Positions 9,314 through 17,856 of a stretch of 64,000 nt of DNA are shown in pieces. The stretch spans positions 169,486-233,485 of the forward strand of contig NZ_FNIV01000005.1 of NCBI RefSeq assembly GCF_900104135.1. The letters run 5' to 3'. Both the position numbers and the translations under genes were made by a program. Source of the stretch: Halomonas shengliensis (lineage in GTDB: Bacteria; Pseudomonadota; Gammaproteobacteria; Pseudomonadales; Halomonadaceae). Position 1 is the first letter of the stretch, and the number at the start of each line of letters is the position of its first letter. Below the pieces are notes generated by a model that ran no database searches, had not been told where the DNA came from, and saw only the letters and a program-made list of their open reading frames with translations.

Positions 9314-9844
9314 TCAGGCCTTGTGGTAGGCGGCGGCGGCCTTCTCGATCGCCTTGCGGGCGGCCTCGACGCCTTCCCAGGATTCCACCTTGACCCACTT
9401 GCCCTTCTCGAGATCCTTGTAGTTCTCGAAGAAGTGGGCGATCTGCTGACGCAGCAGCTCGGGCAGGTCGGTGACCTCCTGGACGTCGTCGTAGAGGCTG
9501 GAGAGCTTGGCGTGGGGCACACAGACCAGCTTGGCGTCCTCGCCGGCCTCGTCGGTCATGTTGAGGATGCCCACCGGACGGGCACGGATCACGCTGCCCG
9601 GCTGGACCGGGTAGGGGGTCACCACCAGGGCGTCCAGGGGGTCGCCGTCATCGGCCAGGGTGTGGGGGATGAAGCCGTAGTTGGCCGGGTAGAACATCGG
9701 GGTGGCCATGAAGCGGTCGACCAGCAGGGCGCCCATGTCCTTGTCGATCTCGTACTTCACCGGCGCGTGGTTGGCCGGGATCTCGATCGCCACGTAGAGA
9801 TCGTTGGGAAGGTCCTTGCCGGCGGGGATGTTGTCGAAGTTCAT
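9314..9844 (-). CDS. ppa: Inorganic pyrophosphatase (family I)
   Basis: Soluble enzyme that hydrolyses pyrophosphate to two phosphates and drives biosynthetic reactions forward. It is 176 residues long, typical of bacterial hexameric enzymes. Start at the ATG at 9844 ([13 protein letters not shown]); the in-frame upstream extension is unconserved and crosses the promoter. Active-site motifs seen are [27 protein letters not shown] and the signature [10 protein letters not shown]. Two genes away lies a PPi-dependent phosphofructokinase, a competing user of the same metabolite. Confidence 0.97.
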   Translation of the reverse strand: MNFDNIPAGKDLPNDLYVAIEIPANHAPVKYEIDKDMGALLVDRFMATPMFYPANYGFIPHTLADDGDPLDALVVTPYPVQPGSVIRARPVGILNMTDEAGEDAKLVCVPHAKLSSLYDDVQEVTDLPELLRQQIAHFFENYKDLEKGKWVKVESWEGVEAARKAIEKAAAAYHKA

Positions 9845-9916
9845 CGTCGCTTCCTTGGTAGGTGCAAATGGCGGTTGGCGAATGGCCTGGGCAGTCGCAC
9901 TGGAAAAATCCGCGAA

Positions 9917-9946
9917 ATTATACGGGCCCGCCCGGACGAATACCAA
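9917..9946 (-). promoter_or_regulatory. Predicted sigma-70 promoter of ppa
   Basis: On the minus strand TTGGTA (9946-9941) is followed by an 18-bp spacer and a perfect TATAAT (9922-9917). It lies about 75 bp upstream of the ppa start codon. The AT-rich patch stands out from its GC-rich surroundings. Confidence 0.6.
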
Positions 9947-10095
9947 TTCGACCTAGGTGCCGCCGTCGCCCGGGCCATCGCGTTGGAGCTGGGCGGCACC
10001 TTCGGAGGGGCACCGCCGCGCTGCGCTCCCGTGTATGATGGGCGCCGCCACGGGGTCGGGCCCCGGGGAGGCAACCATCGGGCAAGGAGGGACGA

Positions 10096-11826
10096 GTGGC
10101 AACCGCGCAGCTGTCATTGAGTTTTGGCCAGGCCTTCGTGGCGCCGGATCGCCGGCGCCATCGCAGCTCCATGTCGGTGCGCCTGCCCGAGGGGGCACAG
10201 TTCCATGCCAAGGGCGCCTGCGCGCTGATCAGCGATGCCACGGCGCGCAACGCCCTGGCCAAGCAGGCCGGCGACCTGGCCGTGCGCGGCTTCCTGGCCG
10301 ACTACTATTCCACCCCCGACCACTGGGACGTCAAGACCTCCGCCACCCGGGTGCTGCGGGCCCTCAATGCCTGGGCCTACAGCCAGAGTCGCCAGGCCGC
10401 CGAGGGGGGCTTCGTCACCTCGCTCTCGGCGCTGGTGCTGCGTGGCACCGAGGGCCACCTCTTCCATATGGGCGATACCCTGGTGTTTCGCCTGCGAGGC
10501 GCCGAGTTCGAGCAGCTGACCCGCGACCACGTCAACGACCTCGGCGGCTACCGCTACCCCTCCCGGGCGCTGGGCATGGATAACAGCATCGACATCGACT
10601 ATGCCCGCTTCCCGCTCAAGCAGGGCGACCTGTTCCTGTTCACCACCCGGGCGGTGCTCGGCACCCTGATGCCCTCGGAATACGTGCAGCTGATCCGCCA
10701 GGACGCCAGCGACCTCCACGCCGCCTGCGATCGCCTGGCCGCGGCGGCGGTGGAGCGGGCCCAGTCCCGCGGTTACGGCGCCGAGCCCTTCTGCTTCCAG
10801 CTGCTGCGGGTGGATGAGCTGCCCGACGCGCCCTCCGACCATCCGGCCAAGGTCTACGGCGAGCTGCCGATCCCGCCGGAGCTCTCGCCGGGGGATCGGC
10901 TGGACGGCCTGGAGGTGCAGGCGGTGCTGTCGCGCACCGCCCAGTCGCGGGTCTACCGGGTGCGCGACGTGCGCAGCGAGAGGGAGATGGTGATGAAGGC
11001 GCCGAGTCCGGAGCTCTCCCACCGCAACGCCTACCTCGAGCACTTCCTGCTCCAGCAGTGGGTGGTGGAGCGGGTCAAGTCGCCCTTCGTGGCGCGGGTG
11101 ATGGAGCCCTCCCGGCCGCGGCGCTACCTCTACTACCTGATGGCCTACGTCGAGGGGGAGACCCTGGCGGAGTGGGCCCGGCGCCATCCCCAGGCGAGCC
11201 TGGCCCAGCGCCTGGATATCGCCAACCAGCTGGGCAAGGCGGTGCAGGCGCTGCACCACCGCGAGTTGCTGCACCAGCAGATCCATCCCGGCAACGTGCT
11301 GATCGACCCTCATGGCCAGGTGGTGCTCACCGACTTCAGCGCCTGCCGCATGCGCGACGGGGGCGGGCTCAAGGATGCCCGGGAGCTGGCCCGCCAGGTC
11401 GGCCTGACCGAGCACAGCGCCCCGGAGTATGCCCTGGACGACGAGATCGGCCGGCGCAGCGACCAGTACTCCTACGCCTCCACGGTCTACTGGCTGCTGA
11501 CCGGCGAGTTACCCTATGCGCTGCCGCCCAACCGGCTGCTGCGGCATACCGATCTCGAGCAGCTGGTCTACCGCAGCGCCCGCCAGCGCAACCCCGAGGT
11601 GCCCCAGGCGCTGGACGAGGCGCTGCGCCGGGCGCTGGATCCCCAGCGCGCGCTGCGCTACCGGCGCCTGTCGGAGTTCCTGCGCGAGCTGCGCCAGCCG
11701 CTGGCGCGCCCCGGCGGCGAGGGACGCGCCGCCTCGCCGCGGGTGTTCCGCGACCGCGGCCACTTCTGGCAGGGCATCGCGGCGATCCTGCTGCTGCTGC
11801 TGGTGCTTTCCTGGTTGCTGCGGTAA
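10096..11826 (+). CDS. PP2C-like phosphatase / Ser-Thr kinase fusion with degenerate active sites
   Basis: 576 residues in three parts: a PP2C-like domain (about 25-255), a kinase-like domain (about 275-540) and one C-terminal membrane helix. It resembles the bifunctional kinase/phosphatases of Pseudomonas. Key residues are altered. The PP2C metal motif DG is Asp47-Ala48, and the second DG is Arg185-Ala186 (TTRAV where TTDGV is expected). In the kinase, Lys301 is kept but HRDLKPxN reads HQQIHPGN (393-400), losing the catalytic Asp, and DFG is DFS (413-415). I infer a membrane-tethered pseudoenzyme or scaffold. The start is GTG at 10096, after a strong AAGGAGG. Convergent with pfp. Confidence 0.8.
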   Translation: MATAQLSLSFGQAFVAPDRRRHRSSMSVRLPEGAQFHAKGACALISDATARNALAKQAGDLAVRGFLADYYSTPDHWDVKTSATRVLRALNAWAYSQSRQAAEGGFVTSLSALVLRGTEGHLFHMGDTLVFRLRGAEFEQLTRDHVNDLGGYRYPSRALGMDNSIDIDYARFPLKQGDLFLFTTRAVLGTLMPSEYVQLIRQDASDLHAACDRLAAAAVERAQSRGYGAEPFCFQLLRVDELPDAPSDHPAKVYGELPIPPELSPGDRLDGLEVQAVLSRTAQSRVYRVRDVRSEREMVMKAPSPELSHRNAYLEHFLLQQWVVERVKSPFVARVMEPSRPRRYLYYLMAYVEGETLAEWARRHPQASLAQRLDIANQLGKAVQALHHRELLHQQIHPGNVLIDPHGQVVLTDFSACRMRDGGGLKDARELARQVGLTEHSAPEYALDDEIGRRSDQYSYASTVYWLLTGELPYALPPNRLLRHTDLEQLVYRSARQRNPEVPQALDEALRRALDPQRALRYRRLSEFLRELRQPLARPGGEGRAASPRVFRDRGHFWQGIAAILLLLLVLSWLLR

Positions 11827-11837
11827 GGCCTTCGGCC

Positions 11838-11881
11838 AGGTTCAAGGAGCAAGGAGAGGTTGCCCCTTGTTCCTTGAACCT
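11838..11881. terminator. Bidirectional CAAGG-type hairpin between convergent genes
   Basis: A 17-bp stem with one G-T wobble, 11838-11854 against 11865-11881, built from TTCAAGGAGCAAGG and its complement. It lies 12 bp after the kinase-like gene and 15 bp after the minus-strand pfp stop, so it can serve both. T-tracts are poor. Similar hairpins or arrays occur at three other convergent junctions in the window. Confidence 0.65.
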
Positions 11882-11895
11882 TGTCCCTATGGGGC

Positions 11896-13152
11896 TTAGA
11901 GCTTGAACTCCGGCAGCTTGCGCTCGACTCGGTGCTTGACGAGCTTCGCCACGCGGGGCAGGCCGTTGTCGAAGGGCGGGAAGTCCTCGCCCTGGATCAG
12001 CGGCGAGAGGTACTGGCGGCACGCCTCGGTGATGCCGAAGCCGTCCTCGCGGATGTAATCGCGGGGCATGAACTTCTCGCGATTGGCGATCTCGGCCAGC
12101 GGGGCGGCCTCGATGCGCCAGGCGTAGGGGGCGTCGGAGACCCGCTTGATCGCCGGCATCATGGCGTTGCGTCCCTCGATGGCCAGCTCCACCGCCTTCT
12201 CGCCCACCGCGTAGGCCTGCTCCACGTCGGTCTTGGAGGCCAGGTGGCGGGCGGCACGCTGCAGGTAGTCGGCCACCGCCCAGTGGTACTTGTAGCCCAG
12301 GTCCTGCTTGACCATGCCGGCCAGGGTCGGCGCCACGCCACCCAGCTGGCGGTGGCCGAAGGCGTCGGTGTTGCCGGAGTCGGCGAGGAAGGTGCCGTCC
12401 TCGTAGCGCGCCCCCTCGGAGACCACGATCACGCAGTAGCCGTGCTTCCGGACCGCCTCGTCGACCCGTGCCATGACCGCCTCGCGGTCGAAGGCGACCT
12501 CGGGGAAGATCACCAGGTGGGGCGGCTCGCCCTCGCCCTGGCCGGCCAGCGCCCCGGCGGCGGCGATCCAGCCGGCATGGCGGCCCATCACCTCGAGCAC
12601 GAACACCTTGGTGGAGGTGGCGCACATGGAGGCGATGTCCAGCGAGGCCTCCAAAGTGGAGGTGGCGATGTACTTGGCCACGCTGCCGAAGCCCGGCGAG
12701 TTGTCGGTGATCGGCAGGTCGTTGTCCACGGTCTTGGGCACGTGGATGGCGGTCAGCGGGTAGCCGAGCTTCTCGGAGAGCTGGGAGACCTTGAGGCAGG
12801 TATCGGCGCTGTCGCCGCCGCCGTTGTAGAAGAAGTAGCGAATGTCGTGGGCCTTGAAGACCTCGATCAGCCGCTCGTACTGGGCGCGGTGGGTCTCGAT
12901 GTCCTTGAGCTTGTAGCGGCAGGAGCCGAAGGCGCCGCCCGGGGTGTGGCGCAGGGCGGCGATGGTCTCGTCGGACTCCTGGCTGACGTCGATCAGCTCC
13001 TCGGTCAGGGCGCCGATGATGCCGTTGTGGCCGGCGTAGACCTTGCCGATGCGATCGGGGTGGCGGCGGCAGGCCTCGATCACGCCGCAGGCGCTGGCGT
13101 TGATCACGGCGGTGACGCCGCCGGACTGGGCATAGAAGGCGTTATGGGCCAT
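11896..13152 (-). CDS. pfp: 6-phosphofructokinase, PPi-dependent type
   Basis: Glycolytic/gluconeogenic enzyme that interconverts fructose-6-phosphate and fructose-1,6-bisphosphate, reversibly with pyrophosphate. It is 418 residues long, longer than the 320-residue ATP enzymes. YNGGGDSADTC has Asp where ATP enzymes have Gly in GGDGS, the residue associated with PPi use. PKTVDNDL is the conserved catalytic segment and MGRHAGWIA the substrate site. Cofactor choice is inferred from these residues and the family. Divergent from mpl across a 464-bp gap. Confidence 0.9.
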   Translation of the reverse strand: MAHNAFYAQSGGVTAVINASACGVIEACRRHPDRIGKVYAGHNGIIGALTEELIDVSQESDETIAALRHTPGGAFGSCRYKLKDIETHRAQYERLIEVFKAHDIRYFFYNGGGDSADTCLKVSQLSEKLGYPLTAIHVPKTVDNDLPITDNSPGFGSVAKYIATSTLEASLDIASMCATSTKVFVLEVMGRHAGWIAAAGALAGQGEGEPPHLVIFPEVAFDREAVMARVDEAVRKHGYCVIVVSEGARYEDGTFLADSGNTDAFGHRQLGGVAPTLAGMVKQDLGYKYHWAVADYLQRAARHLASKTDVEQAYAVGEKAVELAIEGRNAMMPAIKRVSDAPYAWRIEAAPLAEIANREKFMPRDYIREDGFGITEACRQYLSPLIQGEDFPPFDNGLPRVAKLVKHRVERKLPEFKL

Positions 13153-13616
13153 GGGGCTATCCTGCTCCTGGTCGCTGCTGTCGGGGGGGAGGTGGTGGAC
13201 GAAAGTCGTGGGATTCTAGACGAAAGCGCCATGGGCTGCATCTGCGCGGCCCTGGGACCACGGCTATTGTGATGGATGCACCGCTCAAGGCTTTCCCGGC
13301 GACAGGCCTTCGAGGGGGCGCTGTAAACCCCTCCCTGGGTGCTACCGATGCCCTTCTGCGCTCTCGCGTCCCGCTCCGCTTGAAGGTCCGGTGCTGGCCA
13401 TCCATGGCCAACCCGTTCGGAGGCATGCTCCTCACCCCTGGCATAGGACCCCCTCTACGACCTGCCCCCGGCGCCTTTCGCTATCGCCCCACGACTAACT
13501 GCGATGGCCCGCGGGAGCGCGGTCATCGGCTGGAGCGCCGCGGTGGCGCCATGCTAGGCTCGCCACTCCTCGAGCCGCGCCATGCGGCCATCGGACCCAT
13601 GCTGGAGCGAGTCCCC
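13153..13616. other. Long divergent intergenic region pfp-mpl
   Basis: 464 bp without a convincing gene. It holds repeat copy B at 13301-13466. The flanks should hold the pfp and mpl promoters; I see no confident sigma-70 match. An in-frame extension upstream of mpl crosses the repeat and is not credible coding sequence. Confidence 0.7.
13301..13466 (+). repeat. Dispersed structured repeat, copy B (long form)
   Basis: Same family as the element at 3613-3695. It has the core GGCGCTGTAAACCCC, TCCCTGGGTGCTACCGATG and, at the other end, CTGGCATAGGACC. Between the GATGCC and GGCAT arms about 80 extra bases are inserted, including GGCCATCCATGGCC, which can form its own hairpin. Outer arms CAGG...GAGGGGG and CCCCCTC...CCTG pair imperfectly. 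The copy lies between divergent genes. Confidence 0.82.
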
Positions 13617-15008
13617 ATGCACCTTCATATCCTCGGTATCTGCGGCACCTTCATGGGCAGCCTGGCGCTGCTGGCCCGGGAGCTGGGCCACACCGTCAGC
13701 GGGTCGGATGCGGGAGTCTACCCGCCCATGAGTACCCAGCTGGAGGAGGCCGGCATCGCCCTGATGGAGGGCTACTCGCCCGCCAACCTGGCGCCGCGCC
13801 CCGACCTGGTGGTGATCGGCAATGCGCTGTCGCGCGGCAACGCCGAGGTGGAGACGGTGCTCGATGCCGGCCTGCCCTACGTCTCCGGCCCCCAGTGGCT
13901 GGCCGAGCACGTGTTGCCCGGGCGCCGGGTGATCGCCGTGGCCGGCACCCACGGCAAGACCTCCACGGCAAGCCTCGTCGCCTGGCTGCTGGAGTCCGCC
14001 GGCCTTTCGCCGGGCTTCCTGATCGGCGGGGTGCCGCGCAACTTCGGCATCTCGGCACGCCTCGGCGCCCATGACGCCCCCTTCGTGGTGGAGGCCGACG
14101 AGTACGACACCGCCTTCTTCGACAAGCGCTCCAAGTTCGTCCACTACCGCCCCGAGATCGCCGTGCTGGGCAACCTGGAGTTCGACCACGCGGACATCTT
14201 CACCGACCTGGCGGCCATCGAGCGGCAGTTCCACCACCTGGTGCGCACCGTGCCGGGCAAGGGGCGGCTGCTGGTGGCCGACCACGAGCCGGCCCTGGAC
14301 CGGGTGCTGGCGATGGGCGCCTGGACGCCGGTGGTGCGCTTCGGTGAGGCGGCCGAGAGCCCCTGGCGGGTCGAGCTCGAGCGCGAGGATGCCTCGCGCT
14401 TCCGGGTGATCCACCAGCAGGGGGAGGGCGCCGGGGCCGTCGACGAGGACGCCGTGGTGGACTGGCCGCTGACCGGGGCCTACAACGCCCGCAACGCCCT
14501 GGCGGCCCTGGCCGCGGCCCATGCCTGCGGGGTGGACCTGTCCCGCGCCGCGGCGGCACTGGCCCGCTTCGAGACGCCGCGGCGCCGCCAGGAGCTGCGC
14601 GGCGAGGTGGCCGGCATCCAGGTGATCGATGACTTCGCCCACCATCCCACCGCCATCGCCGCCACCCTGGCTGGGCTGCGTGCCGCCACCGCCCGTGGCC
14701 GCCTGCTGGCGGTGATCGAGCCGCGCTCCAACACCATGCGCCTGGGGGCCCTGCGCGAGCGCCTGGCGCAGAGCGTGGCCGATGCCGATGCCGCCTTCTG
14801 GTACCGCCCCGAGGGCCTCGACTGGCCGCTCGAGGCGGTGGTGGCGGCGAGCCCGGTACCCGCCCGCGAGGAGCGCGACCTCGACGCCCTGGTGGCGGCG
14901 CTGGTGGCAGAAGCGCGGCCCTATGACCGCATCGTGGTGATGTCCAACGGCGGCTTCGGCGGCATCCACGACCGGCTGCTGGCCGCCCTGGAGGTGGCCC
15001 ATGGCTGA
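13617..15008 (+). CDS. mpl: UDP-N-acetylmuramate:L-alanyl-gamma-D-glutamyl-meso-diaminopimelate ligase
   Basis: Murein recycling ligase that joins recovered tripeptide to UDP-MurNAc in the cytoplasm. It is 463 residues long, the family length. [17 protein letters not shown] starts the Rossmann domain, [15 protein letters not shown] is the ATP P-loop, and [23 protein letters not shown] and LEFDHADIF are central-domain signatures of Mpl. DFAHHPTAI is the Mur ligase C-terminal motif. I chose the ATG at 13617 because conservation begins there. Its end overlaps ubiX by 8 bp, the same gene pair as in Pseudomonas. Confidence 0.96.
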   Translation: MHLHILGICGTFMGSLALLARELGHTVSGSDAGVYPPMSTQLEEAGIALMEGYSPANLAPRPDLVVIGNALSRGNAEVETVLDAGLPYVSGPQWLAEHVLPGRRVIAVAGTHGKTSTASLVAWLLESAGLSPGFLIGGVPRNFGISARLGAHDAPFVVEADEYDTAFFDKRSKFVHYRPEIAVLGNLEFDHADIFTDLAAIERQFHHLVRTVPGKGRLLVADHEPALDRVLAMGAWTPVVRFGEAAESPWRVELEREDASRFRVIHQQGEGAGAVDEDAVVDWPLTGAYNARNALAALAAAHACGVDLSRAAAALARFETPRRRQELRGEVAGIQVIDDFAHHPTAIAATLAGLRAATARGRLLAVIEPRSNTMRLGALRERLAQSVADADAAFWYRPEGLDWPLEAVVAASPVPAREERDLDALVAALVAEARPYDRIVVMSNGGFGGIHDRLLAALEVAHG

Positions 15009-15621
15009 GGCCTTTTCCCCGCCGGTGACGGTGGCGCTCACCGGCGCCTCCGGCGCCCAGTACGGCCTGCGCCTGATCGAGGCGCTGGTGGCCGCCGGCC
15101 ACGAGGTGTGGGTGATGGTCTCCAAGGCCGCCCACCTGGTGATTGCCACCGAGACCGGCGCCGAGCTGCCCGCGCGGCCCGCCCGCCTGGCCGAGGCGCT
15201 CGCCGAACGCAGCGGGGCGGCACCCGGCCAGATCCGCTGCTTCGCCAGGGAGGACTGGATGGCGCCGGTGGCCTCGGGCTCCGGTGCCCCCTCGGCCATG
15301 GTGATCTGCCCCTGTTCCACCGGCACCCTCTCGGCGGTGGCCACGGGCGCCAGCAATAACCTGATCGAGCGCGCCGCCGATGTGGCCCTGAAGGAGCGCC
15401 GCCGGCTGATCCTGGTGCCCCGGGAGACGCCGCTCTCGGCGATTCACCTCGAGCACATGCTGACCCTGAGTCGCCTGGGCGCGGTGATCCTTCCCGCCGC
15501 CCCGGGCTTCTATCACCAGCCCGCGTCGATCGACGACCTGGTCGACTTCATCGTCGCGCGCATCCTCAACCAGCTCGGCATCGAGCACCGCCTGATGCCG
15601 CGCTGGGGAGAGGCGCCGTAG
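15001..15621 (+). CDS. ubiX: Flavin prenyltransferase UbiX
   Basis: Makes prenylated FMN from FMN and dimethylallyl phosphate, the cofactor UbiD needs to decarboxylate the ubiquinone precursor. It has 206 residues. [19 protein letters not shown] is the nucleotide-binding start, [26 protein letters not shown] the central signature, and [23 protein letters not shown] the conserved second half. It overlaps the end of mpl by 8 bp, so the two are probably co-transcribed and coupled. Confidence 0.97.
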   Translation: MAEAFSPPVTVALTGASGAQYGLRLIEALVAAGHEVWVMVSKAAHLVIATETGAELPARPARLAEALAERSGAAPGQIRCFAREDWMAPVASGSGAPSAMVICPCSTGTLSAVATGASNNLIERAADVALKERRRLILVPRETPLSAIHLEHMLTLSRLGAVILPAAPGFYHQPASIDDLVDFIVARILNQLGIEHRLMPRWGEAP

Positions 15622-15682
15622 GCGAGTCGTCATCTCCCGCTGCCACCCTGGACGCCCATAGATCGCCCACCAAGGATCCGGT

Positions 15683-16306
15683 ATGCCCAGCCTGTCGCTG
15701 CTCTCGGTCTTCGTGCCGACCTTCTTCCTGGTCTCCCTGACCCCCGGCATGTGCATGACCCTGGCCATGGTGCTGGGCATGACCCAGGGGGTGAGGCGCA
15801 GCCTGTGGATGATGGCCGGCGAGCTGGTCGGCGTGGGGCTGGTGGCCGCCGCGGCCGGGGCGGGGGTGGCGGCGCTGATGCTGCGCCAGCCGGAGCTGTT
15901 CGCCCTGTTCAAGTGGCTGGGCGGGGCCTACCTGGCCTACCTGGGCGTCATGATGTGGCGCTCGCGGGGGCGCATGGCGATCCCCGAGGAGGGACTCGCC
16001 GTGGCCCCCGCAGGGCGCCTGCAGCTCGCCGTGCAGGGCCTGGTGACCGCGGTGGCCAACCCCAAGGGGTGGGCCTTCTTCGTCGCGCTGCTGCCGCCTT
16101 TCCTCGACGCCGGACGTCCGCTGGCCGGCCAGCTGGCGGTGCTGGTGGCGCTGATCCTCACCATCGAGTTCTGCTGCCTGATGCTCTACGCCACCGGCGG
16201 CAGCCGGCTGCGCCGCCTGCTGGCGCGTGGCGGTAGCGTGCGCCTGCTCAACCGCATCGCCGGGACCCTGATGGTCGGCGTCGGCCTCTGGCTGGCGTTG
16301 GGGTAG
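15683..16306 (+). CDS. LysE/RhtB family amino-acid exporter
   Basis: A 207-residue inner-membrane protein with about six hydrophobic helices. The opening has LTPGMCMTLAMVLGMTQGVR, equivalent to the conserved PGP(N)...G...G signature of the LysE/RhtB superfamily. FKWLGGAYLAYLGVMMWR and AVANPKGWAFFVALLPPFLD are the other family motifs. It probably exports amino acids or related small molecules; the substrate cannot be told from sequence. It lies 61 bp after ubiX and may be co-transcribed with it. Convergent with the DedA-PAP2 gene. Confidence 0.88.
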   Translation: MPSLSLLSVFVPTFFLVSLTPGMCMTLAMVLGMTQGVRRSLWMMAGELVGVGLVAAAAGAGVAALMLRQPELFALFKWLGGAYLAYLGVMMWRSRGRMAIPEEGLAVAPAGRLQLAVQGLVTAVANPKGWAFFVALLPPFLDAGRPLAGQLAVLVALILTIEFCCLMLYATGGSRLRRLLARGGSVRLLNRIAGTLMVGVGLWLALG

Positions 16307-16369
16307 GCAGCGGCACGCCTCGCGGCGCAAGGTACACGTATGATTCGGCGTAAGAAGCCGGATCCTGCC

Positions 16370-16427
16370 TTGCCCCTTGCCCCTTGCCCCTTGCCCCTTG
16401 CCCCTTGCCCCTTGCCCCTTGCCCCTT
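16370..16427. repeat. Heptamer array, eight perfect TTGCCCC units
   Basis: TTGCCCC repeats eight times without error from 16370 to 16425, plus TT. It abuts the stop codon of the minus-strand DedA-PAP2 gene at 16426-16428. On that strand it reads GGGGCAA repeated eight times. A simple heptamer tract like this is prone to slippage. The gap it occupies is 119 bp between convergent genes. Confidence 0.97.
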
Positions 16428-17829
16428 ATACCGGCGGCAGCCAGGCGATCCGCGCCGCCGCCAGCGCCAGCGAGGCGGCGGTGAGCCAGGGCCAGGGGCA
16501 GGGCGCCAGGGGCGCCCGGGGGCGTGCCTGCCAGGTCAGCCGCACCAGGGCGCAGACCACCAGCCCCAGCTGGGCCCCGCCGACCAGGTCGCTGAACCAG
16601 TGTACCCCCAGCACCAGGCGCGATAGCGCCATCAGGGTGGCGGCCAGGATGGCACCCCAGTAGACCCAGTGGCGCCAGGCCGGGGCCAGCTCGCGGGCGG
16701 CGAAGGCGGCGGCCAGGCCGAACAGCACCACCGCGCTGGAGGCGTGGGCGCTGGGATAGGAGAAGGAGTCCGCCAGGTGGGCGGGCGCCTCGGGGCGGGG
16801 ACGCACGAAGAGGGCCTTGCCCAGGGTGTTGAGCAGCGCGATGCCCACCAGGCCCCCGGCCACATGGGCGAAGGCATCCAGGCGGCGTCGCCACAGTAGC
16901 CAGGCGCCCCAGGGCAGGCACAGGGCGATGACCCCGGCGAGGTCGCCGGCCCGCGCCAGCCCCTCGCCGAGCAGGGCGAGGCCCGGGCTAGTCAGCCAGG
17001 CGAACAGCGCCTGGACGCGCAGGTCGACCGCCAGCGGGCCGTGCCCTTCCTGGTGCATCACCAGCAGGGTCCAGCCCGACACGCCGCCCAGGGCGAGCAC
17101 CAGCAGCAGCAGGCTGGCCAGGGGCACCTCGCCGTCGGCGCTCTGGCGCAGCCAGAGGTTGCGCAGCAGCGGATGGCGCCGGGCCAGGCCGGCGATCAAA
17201 CGGTAGCCCCGTCCGCCCCGCCCGGCGTGGTGGCGCAGCCAGGAGAAGGTCACCGCCAGCCCCAGCAGCATCACCGCCAGCAGTGCCACCAGCTGCTGCA
17301 GCGCCGGCGGTGCGTCGATCAGCCGCTCCCAGGTGCGCCCCAGCAGGTAGCCCGGCAGCACGTAGGCGGGCGCCCACAGCGCCGCCGAGGCGAGGTTGGC
17401 CCAGGTGAAGGTGCGCGGCGACATGCGCAGCATGCCGGCGATCAAGGGCACGATGGGGCGTACCGGCCCCACGAAGCGGCCCAGGAACACCGACAGCACC
17501 CCGTAGCGACGGAAGAAGCGTGCGCCCCGGGCGAGGAACTCCGGGTGTTGCGACAGCGGCCAGCGCCGGGTGACCCGTTCGTGCTGGGTATAGCCCAGCA
17601 GGAAGCTCGCCCCGTCGCCCGCCACGGCGCCGAGGAAGGCGGCGGCCAGGGTCGCCGGCAGGGCGAGCTCCTGATGCCCGGCCATGGAGGCGGCGGCGGT
17701 GATCAGCAGCACCCCCGGGACCAGCACGCCGACCAGCGCCAGCGACTCGAGCATAGCGATGCCGGCGATGATCAGCAGCAGGAGCGCGGGGGTGGGGGTG
17801 AGCTGCTGCAGCAGCTGGACCAGGGTCAT
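16426..17829 (-). CDS. DedA-family (VTT) membrane protein fused to PAP2 lipid phosphatase
   Basis: 467 residues with two membrane domains. Residues 1-200 form a DedA/VTT domain: GVLVPGVLLITAAASMAG, FLGAVAGDGASFLLGY and FLGRFVGPVRPIVPLIAGM, the conserved Arg/Pro-rich re-entrant segment. Residues 240-440 form a type-2 phosphatidic acid phosphatase: KALFVRPRP (KX6RP), SYPSAHASS (PSGH-type, with Ala for Gly) and SRLVLGVHWFSDL (SRX5HX3D). DedA proteins flip undecaprenyl phosphate or other lipids and PAP2 enzymes dephosphorylate polyprenyl or phosphatidyl pyrophosphates. The fusion therefore fits carrier-lipid recycling at the inner membrane (inference). Confidence 0.9.
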   Translation of the reverse strand: MTLVQLLQQLTPTPALLLLIIAGIAMLESLALVGVLVPGVLLITAAASMAGHQELALPATLAAAFLGAVAGDGASFLLGYTQHERVTRRWPLSQHPEFLARGARFFRRYGVLSVFLGRFVGPVRPIVPLIAGMLRMSPRTFTWANLASAALWAPAYVLPGYLLGRTWERLIDAPPALQQLVALLAVMLLGLAVTFSWLRHHAGRGGRGYRLIAGLARRHPLLRNLWLRQSADGEVPLASLLLLVLALGGVSGWTLLVMHQEGHGPLAVDLRVQALFAWLTSPGLALLGEGLARAGDLAGVIALCLPWGAWLLWRRRLDAFAHVAGGLVGIALLNTLGKALFVRPRPEAPAHLADSFSYPSAHASSAVVLFGLAAAFAARELAPAWRHWVYWGAILAATLMALSRLVLGVHWFSDLVGGAQLGLVVCALVRLTWQARPRAPLAPCPWPWLTAASLALAAARIAWLPPV

Positions 17830-17856
17830 GCCGGGGCTCCGCCGGTGGGTCGAGGA

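Noticed and set aside
13269-13616. N-terminal extension of mpl
   Set aside because: The in-frame stretch runs through repeat copy B and has no similarity to Mpl; conservation starts at 13617.
16370-16427. CRISPR-like array
   Set aside because: The units are 7 bp and contiguous with no spacers; it is a simple tandem repeat.
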